Assembly: GCA_001797185.1 (NCBI GenBank)
Contig: MGOS01000085.1
Span: 2,601-38,980, forward strand
Source of the DNA: Clostridiales bacterium GWB2_37_7
GTDB lineage: Bacteria > Bacillota > Clostridia > Lutisporales > Lutisporaceae
Length of the DNA stretch: 36,380 nucleotides
Direction: 5' to 3'
The notes under the pieces were generated by a model. The model did no database searches. It had not been told where the DNA came from and saw only the letters and a program-made list of their open reading frames with translations. This document shows positions 28,016-36,380 of the stretch, in pieces (positions within the stretch are counted from its first letter, which is position 1; every line of letters begins with the position of its first letter). The position numbers were made by a program, and so were the translations under genes.

Positions 28016-30175
28016 TTATAGAATGTTAATATTATAATTGTTGTTTTTGATGTAATCTACAAAAACCTTCACTATACTAGGATCGAATTGCGCGCCTGCA
28101 CATTTTACCAGCTCATCAGCCGCTTCCTCAAAGGACTTGTGCAAATTTCTATATGCCCTGGTTGTAGTCATAGCATCAAAACTGTCTGCAATAGCTACAA
28201 TCCTTGCACCTAAAGGAATAGCTTCACCACTTATCCCCTCAGGATAACCCTTGCCATCATAACGTTCATGATGGTATTTTACAATGTTCGCTATTTCATC
28301 AAAGTGACTCAATGTCTTAAGCATATTCACACCAAATGTCGGGTGTTGCTTAATCAGCATTATCTCTTCTTCGCTCAACTTTTCCTTTTTATTTAACAAT
28401 TCTCTACCCAGCTCAAGCTTCCCAATATCATGCAGCAAAGCACCAATTCTTATATTTTCTTTATCATTTTCATCCAAATTTAGTTGCTCCGCAATAATGA
28501 TGGAATATTTAACTACTCCTTCAGTGTGGGTATAAGTATATTCATCCATAGCATCGATAACTGCGAGGAACGCCTTGGTAGCATAAATCAAAGTTTTTCT
28601 GTCTGACTTAATTTCTTCCTTGATGTCACTAAATATGGAGTAAAAATATCCCACATTGCCTTGGTTATGGTGCTTTGCTCTATGTAACCTGTCAATTGCT
28701 GCATAATAGAGCTTCTCATCACTATCTGCATCCTTTGGGTAGTTAGCCACGCCACAGGAAGCTGTTATATTGCCCTTCGGAAGCTTATCCATACCAGAAA
28801 ATTTCTCATTGCTAATATATGAGGCAATCCTGCTAACTGCATCTATAGCATTCTTATACTGAATATCCGTTAAAATAATCCTAAACTCGTCCGCACCATC
28901 AAAGCAAACAAAGCAATTCTTGTCTACATTGCTAACAATAATATTATATATTTTACAGAGCACATTATTTCGCTCTTCTATGCTGATCAATTCTCTATAA
29001 ACCTTGAAATAGTCTAAATCTATTAAAGCCAAACATATGCTTTTGTTCTGAGCTACTGATGCGTAAAAAGCTTCCTTATACTTTATCCTAAAGAATCTTT
29101 TATTATATGCACCTGTAATATCATCTCTATAAACCAAATATTGCAATGTCTTGTTTTGCTCTTCAATCTCAACAGTATGGCTATGTATTTCCTGGCTCAT
29201 TGCTTCAAATTCTTCTGTAAGAGCGATTATTTCATCCTTTTCATTGCTGCCACTATAGGCCACTCCCCTCATCAGGCTTACCTTGTTTCTAAGCTCCCTA
29301 ATAGGGTGCATGATACTATTTTTTAGAAATACCACAAAAAAGAGTACCAAAGACAAAGTAACTACTACTATAATGTAAAAGCCTTTTTGTGTTTTAGCAA
29401 CAGCCTCATTGAAGAAATCTCCATTTTCTTTTATTTCTATCAAAGCAATGGGATTTCTATTATAATCATTCAGCTTATAATATCTGATATCATCTAGTCT
29501 CTCAAGCTGTTGTTGCTCCATACTCATTAATCCGTCAAAATTCTCTATCTTATTGCCGTTTTTTATACCAGCTCCATAATTTATGATATCCACATCGAAG
29601 CTATGGTCTTTTGGAAAACTCCTTATAGTTTTGTCCGTGATAGCCCGTGTCATCACGAGAACTCCTCCCCGAGCCATTGTGTCATCGGTATCCTCTATGT
29701 GAACGAAACTAAGTATATAAAGTCTTCTGCCAAACTTAGCTATTGTAGCTATATTATTGCCTGCTTTTGCTTGATTAATATATGAAGCATATTCTTGTAA
29801 AAACCCATCTTTGGCATTATATTCATAGGCAACTGTTCCACTGTCATTCAATACGTATATCATCTCAATACCGACATCTACAGATGTTATATTGTTAAAA
29901 ACATCTTCAAACCAAGGGTCATCATCATTGATTGTGCTGACATACATATCGCTCCAATGTGCATAATCAATATTGGTCAAAAGCAGCTGTCCTTTTAAAT
30001 TTTCGATAGAGTTTTCAATATTGCTATATACTGATTCATATCTCTCATCTCTAACATTATCAAACTGCATTTCAATAACAGAAAAGCTGACTAAATACTG
30101 CAATAATATTGGGATTGTTGCCGCTAAAAGTATAGCAATAATCAGCTTACGTTCAAAATTCAACATTCTATTCAT
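28016..30175 (-). CDS. membrane CHASE4-like sensor with degenerate GGDEF and intact HD-GYP domain
   Basis: N-terminal TM, CHASE4-like DYAHWSDMY, GGDEF-like DDITGAYNKRFF...IDLDYFK...FDGADEFRI, HD-GYP HDIGK...HHERYDGKGYPEGI. Confidence 0.88.
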   Translation of the reverse strand: MNRMLNFERKLIIAILLAATIPILLQYLVSFSVIEMQFDNVRDERYESVYSNIENSIENLKGQLLLTNIDYAHWSDMYVSTINDDDPWFEDVFNNITSVDVGIEMIYVLNDSGTVAYEYNAKDGFLQEYASYINQAKAGNNIATIAKFGRRLYILSFVHIEDTDDTMARGGVLVMTRAITDKTIRSFPKDHSFDVDIINYGAGIKNGNKIENFDGLMSMEQQQLERLDDIRYYKLNDYNRNPIALIEIKENGDFFNEAVAKTQKGFYIIVVVTLSLVLFFVVFLKNSIMHPIRELRNKVSLMRGVAYSGSNEKDEIIALTEEFEAMSQEIHSHTVEIEEQNKTLQYLVYRDDITGAYNKRFFRIKYKEAFYASVAQNKSICLALIDLDYFKVYRELISIEERNNVLCKIYNIIVSNVDKNCFVCFDGADEFRIILTDIQYKNAIDAVSRIASYISNEKFSGMDKLPKGNITASCGVANYPKDADSDEKLYYAAIDRLHRAKHHNQGNVGYFYSIFSDIKEEIKSDRKTLIYATKAFLAVIDAMDEYTYTHTEGVVKYSIIIAEQLNLDENDKENIRIGALLHDIGKLELGRELLNKKEKLSEEEIMLIKQHPTFGVNMLKTLSHFDEIANIVKYHHERYDGKGYPEGISGEAIPLGARIVAIADSFDAMTTTRAYRNLHKSFEEAADELVKCAGAQFDPSIVKVFVDYIKNNNYNINIL

Positions 30176-30205
30176 AGGAATTGCCCCCTAGTTCATCATA
30201 ATATA

Positions 30206-30886
30206 TCATCTATACCATTGCTTAACCTTTTCTATATTCTTTATTATGATATTACTCTTGTTCAATTCTATAGACATTTCTTTTTTAAATGCTGCAAGAA
30301 CTCTTATCACCGTTTCTCTTGTTGTCCCTACAATATTTGCAAGCTCCTGTCTAGAAATGTTAAGGTCCAGCTCAATTCCTGCGGTAGTTTTCTTTCCATA
30401 ATCCTCTGCCAACTTTACAAGAGCTTGCGCAGTTCTACCAAAAGTATCATATAGAGCTAAATTTCTTACTTTGTTTTGCGCTTCTATCAACCTTTTATTT
30501 AGGTATTTTATAAGCGCAAGAGATATTTCAGGGGTCTCTACAATCAACTTTTCTAGCGCAATGTTTTTTATCATACCTAGCTCAGTATCTTCCAAAACTT
30601 CAGCTGTAGCAGGATAGACTGTATTATTAAACAATGTCACCTCTGCAAAAACATGACCTTCATTTAAAATATGGAGAATATGTTCTCTCCCATCACTTGA
30701 AAGCTTTGATATCTTAACTAATCCTGATTTAATATAGAAAAAAGCTTCCCCTGGCTCTCCCTCCATAAAAATGATTCTACCCTTAGAGTAGCTTCTCATT
30801 ATTGAAATCTCATCTATCTTTTGAAGAAAATCTTCTTTGAGCTGAGAGAATATGCTTATTTGTTTTAAGTAGTCATATTTCGACAT
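30206..30886 (-). CDS. Crp/Fnr family transcriptional regulator
   Basis: cNMP-fold (FMEGEPGEAFFYIKSGLVKISKLSSDGREHILHIL) and HTH (NISRQELANIVGTTRETVIRVL); no cysteines. Confidence 0.93.
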   Translation of the reverse strand: MSKYDYLKQISIFSQLKEDFLQKIDEISIMRSYSKGRIIFMEGEPGEAFFYIKSGLVKISKLSSDGREHILHILNEGHVFAEVTLFNNTVYPATAEVLEDTELGMIKNIALEKLIVETPEISLALIKYLNKRLIEAQNKVRNLALYDTFGRTAQALVKLAEDYGKKTTAGIELDLNISRQELANIVGTTRETVIRVLAAFKKEMSIELNKSNIIIKNIEKVKQWYR

Positions 30887-30963
30887 ATATTTCTCCTATC
30901 TAAATGTTATATGTATTCATTCTAACAAAAATATCAGAATAATGCATTATTTGTTTAATTTTG

Positions 30964-30997
30964 CGCAAACAAAAAGCAAGTATTCTTCATACTTGCT
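30964..30997 (-). terminator. rho-independent terminator
   Basis: AGCAAGTATgaagaATACTTGCTTTTTG on the minus strand downstream of the Na/Pi gene. Confidence 0.8.
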
Positions 30998-31011
30998 AAT
31001 CTTTATATCTT

Positions 31012-32637
31012 CTAAACTACTAATCCTGTCATCTTAGTAACCCCAGGTCTAACTATATCTGCAATATTTACACTGTGATCACTGACTCTCTCAAGGTTTG
31101 TTATCAAGTCAAGGAATAAAACACCTGCACTAATGTTGCAATCACCCTCATTTAGACGCTTAATGTGTGAGGCTTTAAATTGCTCTCTTAAGTCATCAAC
31201 AGTATTCTCATAGTCATCTACCAATTCTACTAGTCCAGGTTTCTCTGTTTTAAGGGCCTCCAAAGCATTAGACAATGCACTGTCTACCTTTTCAGTGATT
31301 AACTTAAGCTCATCAATAGCAAAATCTGAGAAGACAATCTTATTATCCATCTTGTATTGTGCAATCTCAGCTAGATTCTCTGCGTGGTCACCAATTCTCT
31401 CAATATCGTGTATTGTATTAAACAACGCACTGACTTTGTATCTCTGGTCCTCACTTATAGCTGTATTTGCAACTGATACAAGATATTCTCCAATCTTTTT
31501 TTCCAATTCATTTATTATTTTTTCATTGCTATATATCTTATCTATCAACATATCATTAAAGGTTATTATCGCATCAACGCCATCTTTTACGTTGCTTCTT
31601 GCAATTTCACCCATTCTTATTATTTCTTTTACAATTTGTACTACCGCAACAGTCGGAGTTTCTAACAATCTGCTATCCAAATACTGCAGCTCAAATTCAT
31701 CATGCTTATCTTCACCTGGTACAACCTTTGTAACAAACTTAATAATCATTAAAGCAAATGGGAATTGAATGATTACATTTGCAATATTGAAGAAAGTATG
31801 CGCATTGGCTATTTGTCTGGCTACATCTGTGGCAGTCATTCCAACAAGTGTAATAATAGGCTTCAATAAAATTAAGAATATAATGGTTCCCACTAAATTA
31901 AAAGTTAAGTGCATAACAGCAGCTCTTTTTGCAGTAACTGTAGTGCCAATACTTGCTAGCAATGCCGTAACACAGGTTCCAATATTCTCACCAAATAATA
32001 TCGGCAAAGCCGCTTCAATTGGTATCAATCCCTGAAAGGCTAACGCCTGAAGGATACCGATGGTTGCACTGCTGCTTTGTATAATCGCAGTTAAGCCCAA
32101 GCCCACAAGTACACCTAACATCGGATTTTGCTGAAGGTTGACCATTAGATCTGTAAAGCCTTGTAGATCCTTTAAAGGCTTCATGGCTGCACTCATTTCA
32201 TGCATACCTGAGAACAATAAACCAAAGCCTATAAAAAACTCACCCAGCAGTTTATATGATTTCTTGCTTGTAAAAAGCATTAATGCAGCTCCAATGATAA
32301 GAGTATAAGGAATAATATCATTGAACTTAAATGCAATAAGCTGCGCTGTCATAGTGGTTCCGATGTTTGCTCCCATTATAACGCCGATAGACTGCGTCAA
32401 ATTCATAATACCTGCGTTAACAAGACCAACCACCATTACTGTTGTAGCACTACTGCTCTGTATTATAGCAGTAATAGCAGCACCTACCATAACCGCTAAA
32501 AATCTATTGGTCGTCAGTATTTCAAGTAATCGTTTCATTCTTCCGCCAGCAGAACGCTGCAGTGCATCAGACATTATTTTCATGCCGTATAAAAATATTG
32601 CCAACCCCGCTAGAAGACCAACTATCATCCGTAGCAA
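31012..32637 (-). CDS. Na/Pi cotransporter family protein with C-terminal PhoU-like domain
   Basis: GLAIFLYGMKIMSDALQ, duplicated TAIIQSSSATTVMVVG / TAIIQSSSATIGILQA, C-terminal helical HDIERIGDHAENLAE PhoU-like motif. Confidence 0.95.
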   Translation of the reverse strand: MLRMIVGLLAGLAIFLYGMKIMSDALQRSAGGRMKRLLEILTTNRFLAVMVGAAITAIIQSSSATTVMVVGLVNAGIMNLTQSIGVIMGANIGTTMTAQLIAFKFNDIIPYTLIIGAALMLFTSKKSYKLLGEFFIGFGLLFSGMHEMSAAMKPLKDLQGFTDLMVNLQQNPMLGVLVGLGLTAIIQSSSATIGILQALAFQGLIPIEAALPILFGENIGTCVTALLASIGTTVTAKRAAVMHLTFNLVGTIIFLILLKPIITLVGMTATDVARQIANAHTFFNIANVIIQFPFALMIIKFVTKVVPGEDKHDEFELQYLDSRLLETPTVAVVQIVKEIIRMGEIARSNVKDGVDAIITFNDMLIDKIYSNEKIINELEKKIGEYLVSVANTAISEDQRYKVSALFNTIHDIERIGDHAENLAEIAQYKMDNKIVFSDFAIDELKLITEKVDSALSNALEALKTEKPGLVELVDDYENTVDDLREQFKASHIKRLNEGDCNISAGVLFLDLITNLERVSDHSVNIADIVRPGVTKMTGLVV

Positions 32638-32724
32638 ATAAAACCCCTCCTAAACAAATAATCCCTGATAATAATACTACAATTACTTTGTAAGAGCAAC
32701 CTTAAATTTACATAATCTAATAAA

Positions 32725-33636
32725 TTATATTTTTGATATTTCATCCTTATAGTTATTCTTGCTTAGAAGTGCTGCAAAATCGACCTCATTTATAATAATA
32801 GCGACAAAGATAAGCAGGCAGCCTATAATGATCTTAATAGTCAACAGTTCATTCCAGAATAGTACTGAAGCCAACGCGCCAAACACTGATTCAAGGCTGA
32901 GAATGATAGCTGCGTGAGTGGAGGGCGTATTTCTTTGTGCTAGATTTTGGATAAGAAAAGCAGCTAAGGTACTTAAAAGAGCGGAGTATAGAATGCCACT
33001 CCATATGCTAATTCCTGACAATACCGGAAAGGGTTCAAAGATTATTGCCAGAATAGTACATACCACTGCGACAAACAAAACTTGAATCGTTGCCAATACC
33101 ATGGCATCTGTCTTATTTGCATAATAGCCTATTGATACTATGTGGAAGGCATAGAATATTGCACAGAGAAATGTAAGGAAGTCCCCTGCTCCTATGATCA
33201 ATTGCTCATTCACAGATATCAAGGATAACCCAAAGAAGGCTATAAGTGCTGTGATCACAGACTTCTTACCTGGAAATCTCTTAGTAAACATAATCATTAT
33301 AAAAGGTACCAACACTACATTCAGCCCCGTAATGAAGCTTGATTTAGCAGGTGTCGTAAGATTTGCACCGAAGGTTTGTGTTATAAATCCTAAAGAAAGA
33401 AATATACCAACTATACAGCTGTTTTTAATATCTTTTCTAGAGGCTTTTTTAAGTTTTGGCAAAAATATGATCGCCATTATGATTCCGGCAATCATAAACC
33501 TAATAGACAAAAAATAAAGTGGCGTTATTACTTCCAATGCGTTTTTAGTAATAACAAAGCCACCACCCCAGACCATGGCAACTAGAAGAAGACTCAAATC
33601 CCATAATAACGTTTTTGATAAAACTTTTTTTTTCAA
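32725..33636 (-). CDS. EamA/DMT family transporter
   Basis: LLLVAMVWGGGFVITKNALEVITPLYFLSIRFMIAG; ESVFGALASVLFWNE; probable TTG start at 33636 after GGGGTGG. Confidence 0.88.
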   Translation of the reverse strand: MKKKVLSKTLLWDLSLLLVAMVWGGGFVITKNALEVITPLYFLSIRFMIAGIIMAIIFLPKLKKASRKDIKNSCIVGIFLSLGFITQTFGANLTTPAKSSFITGLNVVLVPFIMIMFTKRFPGKKSVITALIAFFGLSLISVNEQLIIGAGDFLTFLCAIFYAFHIVSIGYYANKTDAMVLATIQVLFVAVVCTILAIIFEPFPVLSGISIWSGILYSALLSTLAAFLIQNLAQRNTPSTHAAIILSLESVFGALASVLFWNELLTIKIIIGCLLIFVAIIINEVDFAALLSKNNYKDEISKI

Positions 33637-33776
33637 ATTAAATCCACCCCACATCAACATTACATTGTTAATTATACCCTATAATAGTTTTTCTTCCAAT
33701 TTAAATATATTACTCTTATCTATTTATTCTATTATCAATATCTCGATCGTATAATATTGTTATAGGAGGGATTTAT

Positions 33777-34163
33777 ATGGATTTTTTCAAGGATTTAGGT
33801 AAGAATTTAGGCAATACAGCCAAATCAGTATCGAAAAAATCAGAGGAGCTTGTAGAGATCACAAAGCTTAATCGAAACATAAGAAACGAAGAGGCTAAAA
33901 TTGAAAAGTACTTATTGGAAATAGGCAGTGAGCTTTATGAGAGATTTACCAAGGGTGAAGGTGTTGATGAAAGCTTGCAGGACAAATGTACTCAAATCAA
34001 GGCTATAGAAGGTACCATAGATGTATTAAAAGAAAAAATTAAGAATTTAAAAGAACATAATAGTAGTCCGGACAGTGACACGGACCGCAATACAGATTGC
34101 TGCAACGAAGCAAAAATCGATGCAAACGATCCTTTGAACCATGACAAAAAAGAAAACGGTTAA
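33777..34163 (+). CDS. hypothetical coiled-coil protein
   Basis: MDFFKDLGKNLGNTAKSVSKKSEELVEITKLNRNIRNEEAKIEKYLLEIG; RBS AGGAGGG. Confidence 0.7.
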   Translation: MDFFKDLGKNLGNTAKSVSKKSEELVEITKLNRNIRNEEAKIEKYLLEIGSELYERFTKGEGVDESLQDKCTQIKAIEGTIDVLKEKIKNLKEHNSSPDSDTDRNTDCCNEAKIDANDPLNHDKKENG

Positions 34164-34168
34164 AATCA

Positions 34169-34193
34169 AAATCCCCTATCATGTAGGGGATTT
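34169..34193. terminator. bidirectional terminator
   Basis: AAATCCCCTA-tcatg-TAGGGGATTT between convergent genes. Confidence 0.82.
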
Positions 34194-34196
34194 ACT

Positions 34197-35315
34197 TTAA
34201 AATCTTATAACTTGACGCCGCATACCTACGTTAATTATCAAGCCCAAAGCCAGCATATTGGTCAACAACGAGCTGCCCCCATAGCTAACAAAAGGAAGCG
34301 GTATTCCGGTTACCGGCATTATACCAATTGTCATACCTATATTCTCCAATACATGGAATAGATACATAGCAGTAACACCAACACATATAAGCATACCATA
34401 AGTATCCTTGGCCGCTTTTGCCACATATACGCATCTTAAGAGCAATATAGTAAAAAGAATAACGACAAACACTGCACCTACAAAACCAAGCTCTTCGCCG
34501 AGTACCGAAAATATAAAGTCGGTATGTCTTTCAGGAATAAATCCATTATTGTTTAAGGTACCATTAAACAAGCCCTCTCCAAAGAACTGACCTGAGCCGA
34601 TGGCTGTTTTAGACTGAATAACGTGGTACCCGCTTCCTCTCGGATCCAATTCAGGATTGAGAAAAACCAATATTCGTTTTTTTTGATACTCCTGCAAAGC
34701 GAAAAACCACAATAACGGCGCACTTAATATAAAAGCGCCTACTGCACCAATGATGTACTTATAGTTAATTCCTGCTGCAAAAAACATCATGGCAGATATA
34801 AACATAAATACAAGCATAGTTCCGGTATCATTTTGCAACTGTATAAGTGCAATTGGCACAATGATATAAAGCACGCTTATAGCAACATTCTTAATAGAAT
34901 TCAACTTATCCTTCCGTGTTTCCAAATGCTTGGCAAAGGCCAGTATAAAACCGATTTTGACAAGCTCAGAGGGTTGAAAGTTAATCGGTCCTAAATCAAT
35001 CCAGCTTTTTGCCCCTTTAACTTCCTTGCCCAAGACAAAAACAGAAAGCAGCAGCAAAACATTTATTATATATATTGCTGTCTGCATATCTCCAAAGCTG
35101 TTATAGTCAATCAATAACAGCAGCAGTACTGCAATAATACCCAACACAAAAGCTACTCCTTGAATCGTTATATACTTTGGAGTGCCGCCACTTGTAACCT
35201 GTGTTGCGCTTGCAATCCCTACTATGCCGATTATTATTAAAATTATTGCGGTCACAACAATACCAATATCAATATTTCTTAAAAGCTTCCGATCAACTAT
35301 ATTATCATATCTCAT
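34197..35315 (-). CDS. rodA: RodA/FtsW/SpoVE family; probable rod-shape protein RodA
   Basis: GAKSWIDLGPINFQPSELVKI, FIPERHTDFIFSVLGEELGF, PVTGIPLPFVSYGGSSLLTNM; RBS GGGTGA upstream of ATG at 35315. Confidence 0.93.
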   Translation of the reverse strand: MRYDNIVDRKLLRNIDIGIVVTAIILIIIGIVGIASATQVTSGGTPKYITIQGVAFVLGIIAVLLLLLIDYNSFGDMQTAIYIINVLLLLSVFVLGKEVKGAKSWIDLGPINFQPSELVKIGFILAFAKHLETRKDKLNSIKNVAISVLYIIVPIALIQLQNDTGTMLVFMFISAMMFFAAGINYKYIIGAVGAFILSAPLLWFFALQEYQKKRILVFLNPELDPRGSGYHVIQSKTAIGSGQFFGEGLFNGTLNNNGFIPERHTDFIFSVLGEELGFVGAVFVVILFTILLLRCVYVAKAAKDTYGMLICVGVTAMYLFHVLENIGMTIGIMPVTGIPLPFVSYGGSSLLTNMLALGLIINVGMRRQVIRF

Positions 35316-35388
35316 CTTAATTAAATCACCCTTTGTATGATATCCTTTGTACATTAGTATTTTAACATAAGTATTTATTAATATATAG

Positions 35389-36380
35389 CTATTTCATTAT
35401 AATTTCGCCGGTCACTACATCAACTGGCATGATCCAATAGCCGTGATTCTTAGATTTATGCGGTTTAAAGTGCGTATAGCCTCGCAACCTGTAATATCTT
35501 TCCTCTTGCTTGTTGTACATTCCAGGAATACCAAACATGATAATCTTAATATACTTCTTATCCTTGCGACCTCTTGCATATTTAACGCCTAATATATAAT
35601 CCTTTCTGCCAATCATTGTGCATTCATTGCACATAAATGGATAACCCACTGGCATTATTGCGCCCATTAAAGGTATAGTTGCACTATTTAACAAGTAAAC
35701 ATCATCTTCGACTTTAAACCACTTTTCTTTAGAATCATCCTCGTCAAAGGGCTCGTATTCCCTCAATTTTCCTAAAACCTTTTCAAGTCTTCTATACATC
35801 GGGCTTGAGTAGTAAGGATGATTTTCATAGCCAAGCTCCATTTCGTCATCTTCTTTATGTCCAAGGTGTTTCTTTTTGTCTCTATCATCACAGTCGCTAT
35901 CACTATCGCTTTCACTGTCCTCATCATAGTAATAGTTCTTATAGTCGATTTCCGGGCATTGTATTTCACATTCATAATGAGGCTTGTGAGGATGTTCCTC
36001 TTCCATTTCTATTACAAACTTAGCCTTTATTTCTGTTTGAGTTTCGAACAAGGGCTTTTGTGGAAGCATCTCAACAGGCTTAGTGGGCTCCGGCTTTACA
36101 ATTGGCACTGGTATTGGTTCAGGCTTCGGAACTGGTACTGGCTCAGGTGTTGGTATAGGCTGCATTACCACTGGCTCAGTTACTATTTGTATTGGTACAG
36201 GTTCTTTTTTAGGTTTTATTGGTTCAGGCTTTGGTTCATGTATTGGCGCAGGTATTGGTATAGGCTGCATTACTACTGGCTCAGTTACTATCTGTATTGG
36301 GACAGGCTCTTTTTTAGGTTTTATAGGTGATGGCATGATTATCGGCTGCACAGGCACTATCTCTTCTATGGGTTCAACTG
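35389..36380 (-). CDS. Pro-rich tandem-repeat protein with acidic spacer and conserved-looking C-terminal domain (5' end beyond the window)
   Basis: Minus frame remains open to the window edge (VEPIEEIVPVQP...); two copies of KPKKEPVPIQIVTEPVVMQPIPxP; DEDSESDSDSDCDDRD tract; C-terminal YPFMCNECTMIGRKDYILGVKYARG...GYWIMPVDVVTGEI. Confidence 0.75.
   Translation of the reverse strand, partial: VEPIEEIVPVQPIIMPSPIKPKKEPVPIQIVTEPVVMQPIPIPAPIHEPKPEPIKPKKEPVPIQIVTEPVVMQPIPTPEPVPVPKPEPIPVPIVKPEPTKPVEMLPQKPLFETQTEIKAKFVIEMEEEHPHKPHYECEIQCPEIDYKNYYYDEDSESDSDSDCDDRDKKKHLGHKEDDEMELGYENHPYYSSPMYRRLEKVLGKLREYEPFDEDDSKEKWFKVEDDVYLLNSATIPLMGAIMPVGYPFMCNECTMIGRKDYILGVKYARGRKDKKYIKIIMFGIPGMYNKQEERYYRLRGYTHFKPHKSKNHGYWIMPVDVVTGEIIMK

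Noticed and set aside
24383-33636. EamA genes at 24383 and 32725 as a recent duplication
   Set aside because: Sequences are only distantly similar; multiple DMT paralogues per genome are normal.
35818-36330. Antisense Trp/Tyr-rich ORF (170 aa, +)
   Set aside because: Mirror of the Pro/Ile/Val repeat codons of the minus-strand gene; no RBS or coding signature.
1-36380. CRISPR array, prophage, toxin-antitoxin or defence island
   Set aside because: No regularly spaced repeats, and no integrase, Cas, restriction or phage structural motifs in the ORFs provided.

Overview
This AT-rich window looks like the chromosome of a Clostridia-type Firmicute, judging by its T-box, strong RBSs, V-type ATPase operon and clostridial protein families. 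Most of it is ordinary core genome. From left to right it holds: an RlmI-like rRNA methyltransferase; CorA; a YigZ-family protein; a DUF4015-type glycoside hydrolase-like protein; a short class III-type hybrid cluster protein (hcp); a complete nine-gene V/A-type ATPase operon on the minus strand (10328-18903); a DUF342/FapA-like protein with a multi-GAF partner; tyrS with a T-box leader; two EamA transporters; two CAP-domain paralogues; trmB; a CHASE4/GGDEF/HD-GYP protein next to a Crp/Fnr regulator; a Na/Pi cotransporter; rodA; and the 3' part of a Pro-rich repeat protein. I see no CRISPR array, intact transposase, prophage or defence island. The observation most worth following up is a pair of ~151-bp dispersed repeats (3029-3180 and 26474-26624, about 94% identical). 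They fold into the same three-way-junction-like structure and show two compensatory changes, so they may be an uncharacterised structured RNA or a non-autonomous mobile element. Next to copy 1 is a second dense cluster of inverted repeats (about 3210-3442). Another testable link is a perfect TGTGA-N6-TCACA site upstream of hcp together with a Crp/Fnr regulator whose recognition helix is CRP-like (RETVxR). All family assignments come from reading motifs; no database search was run.
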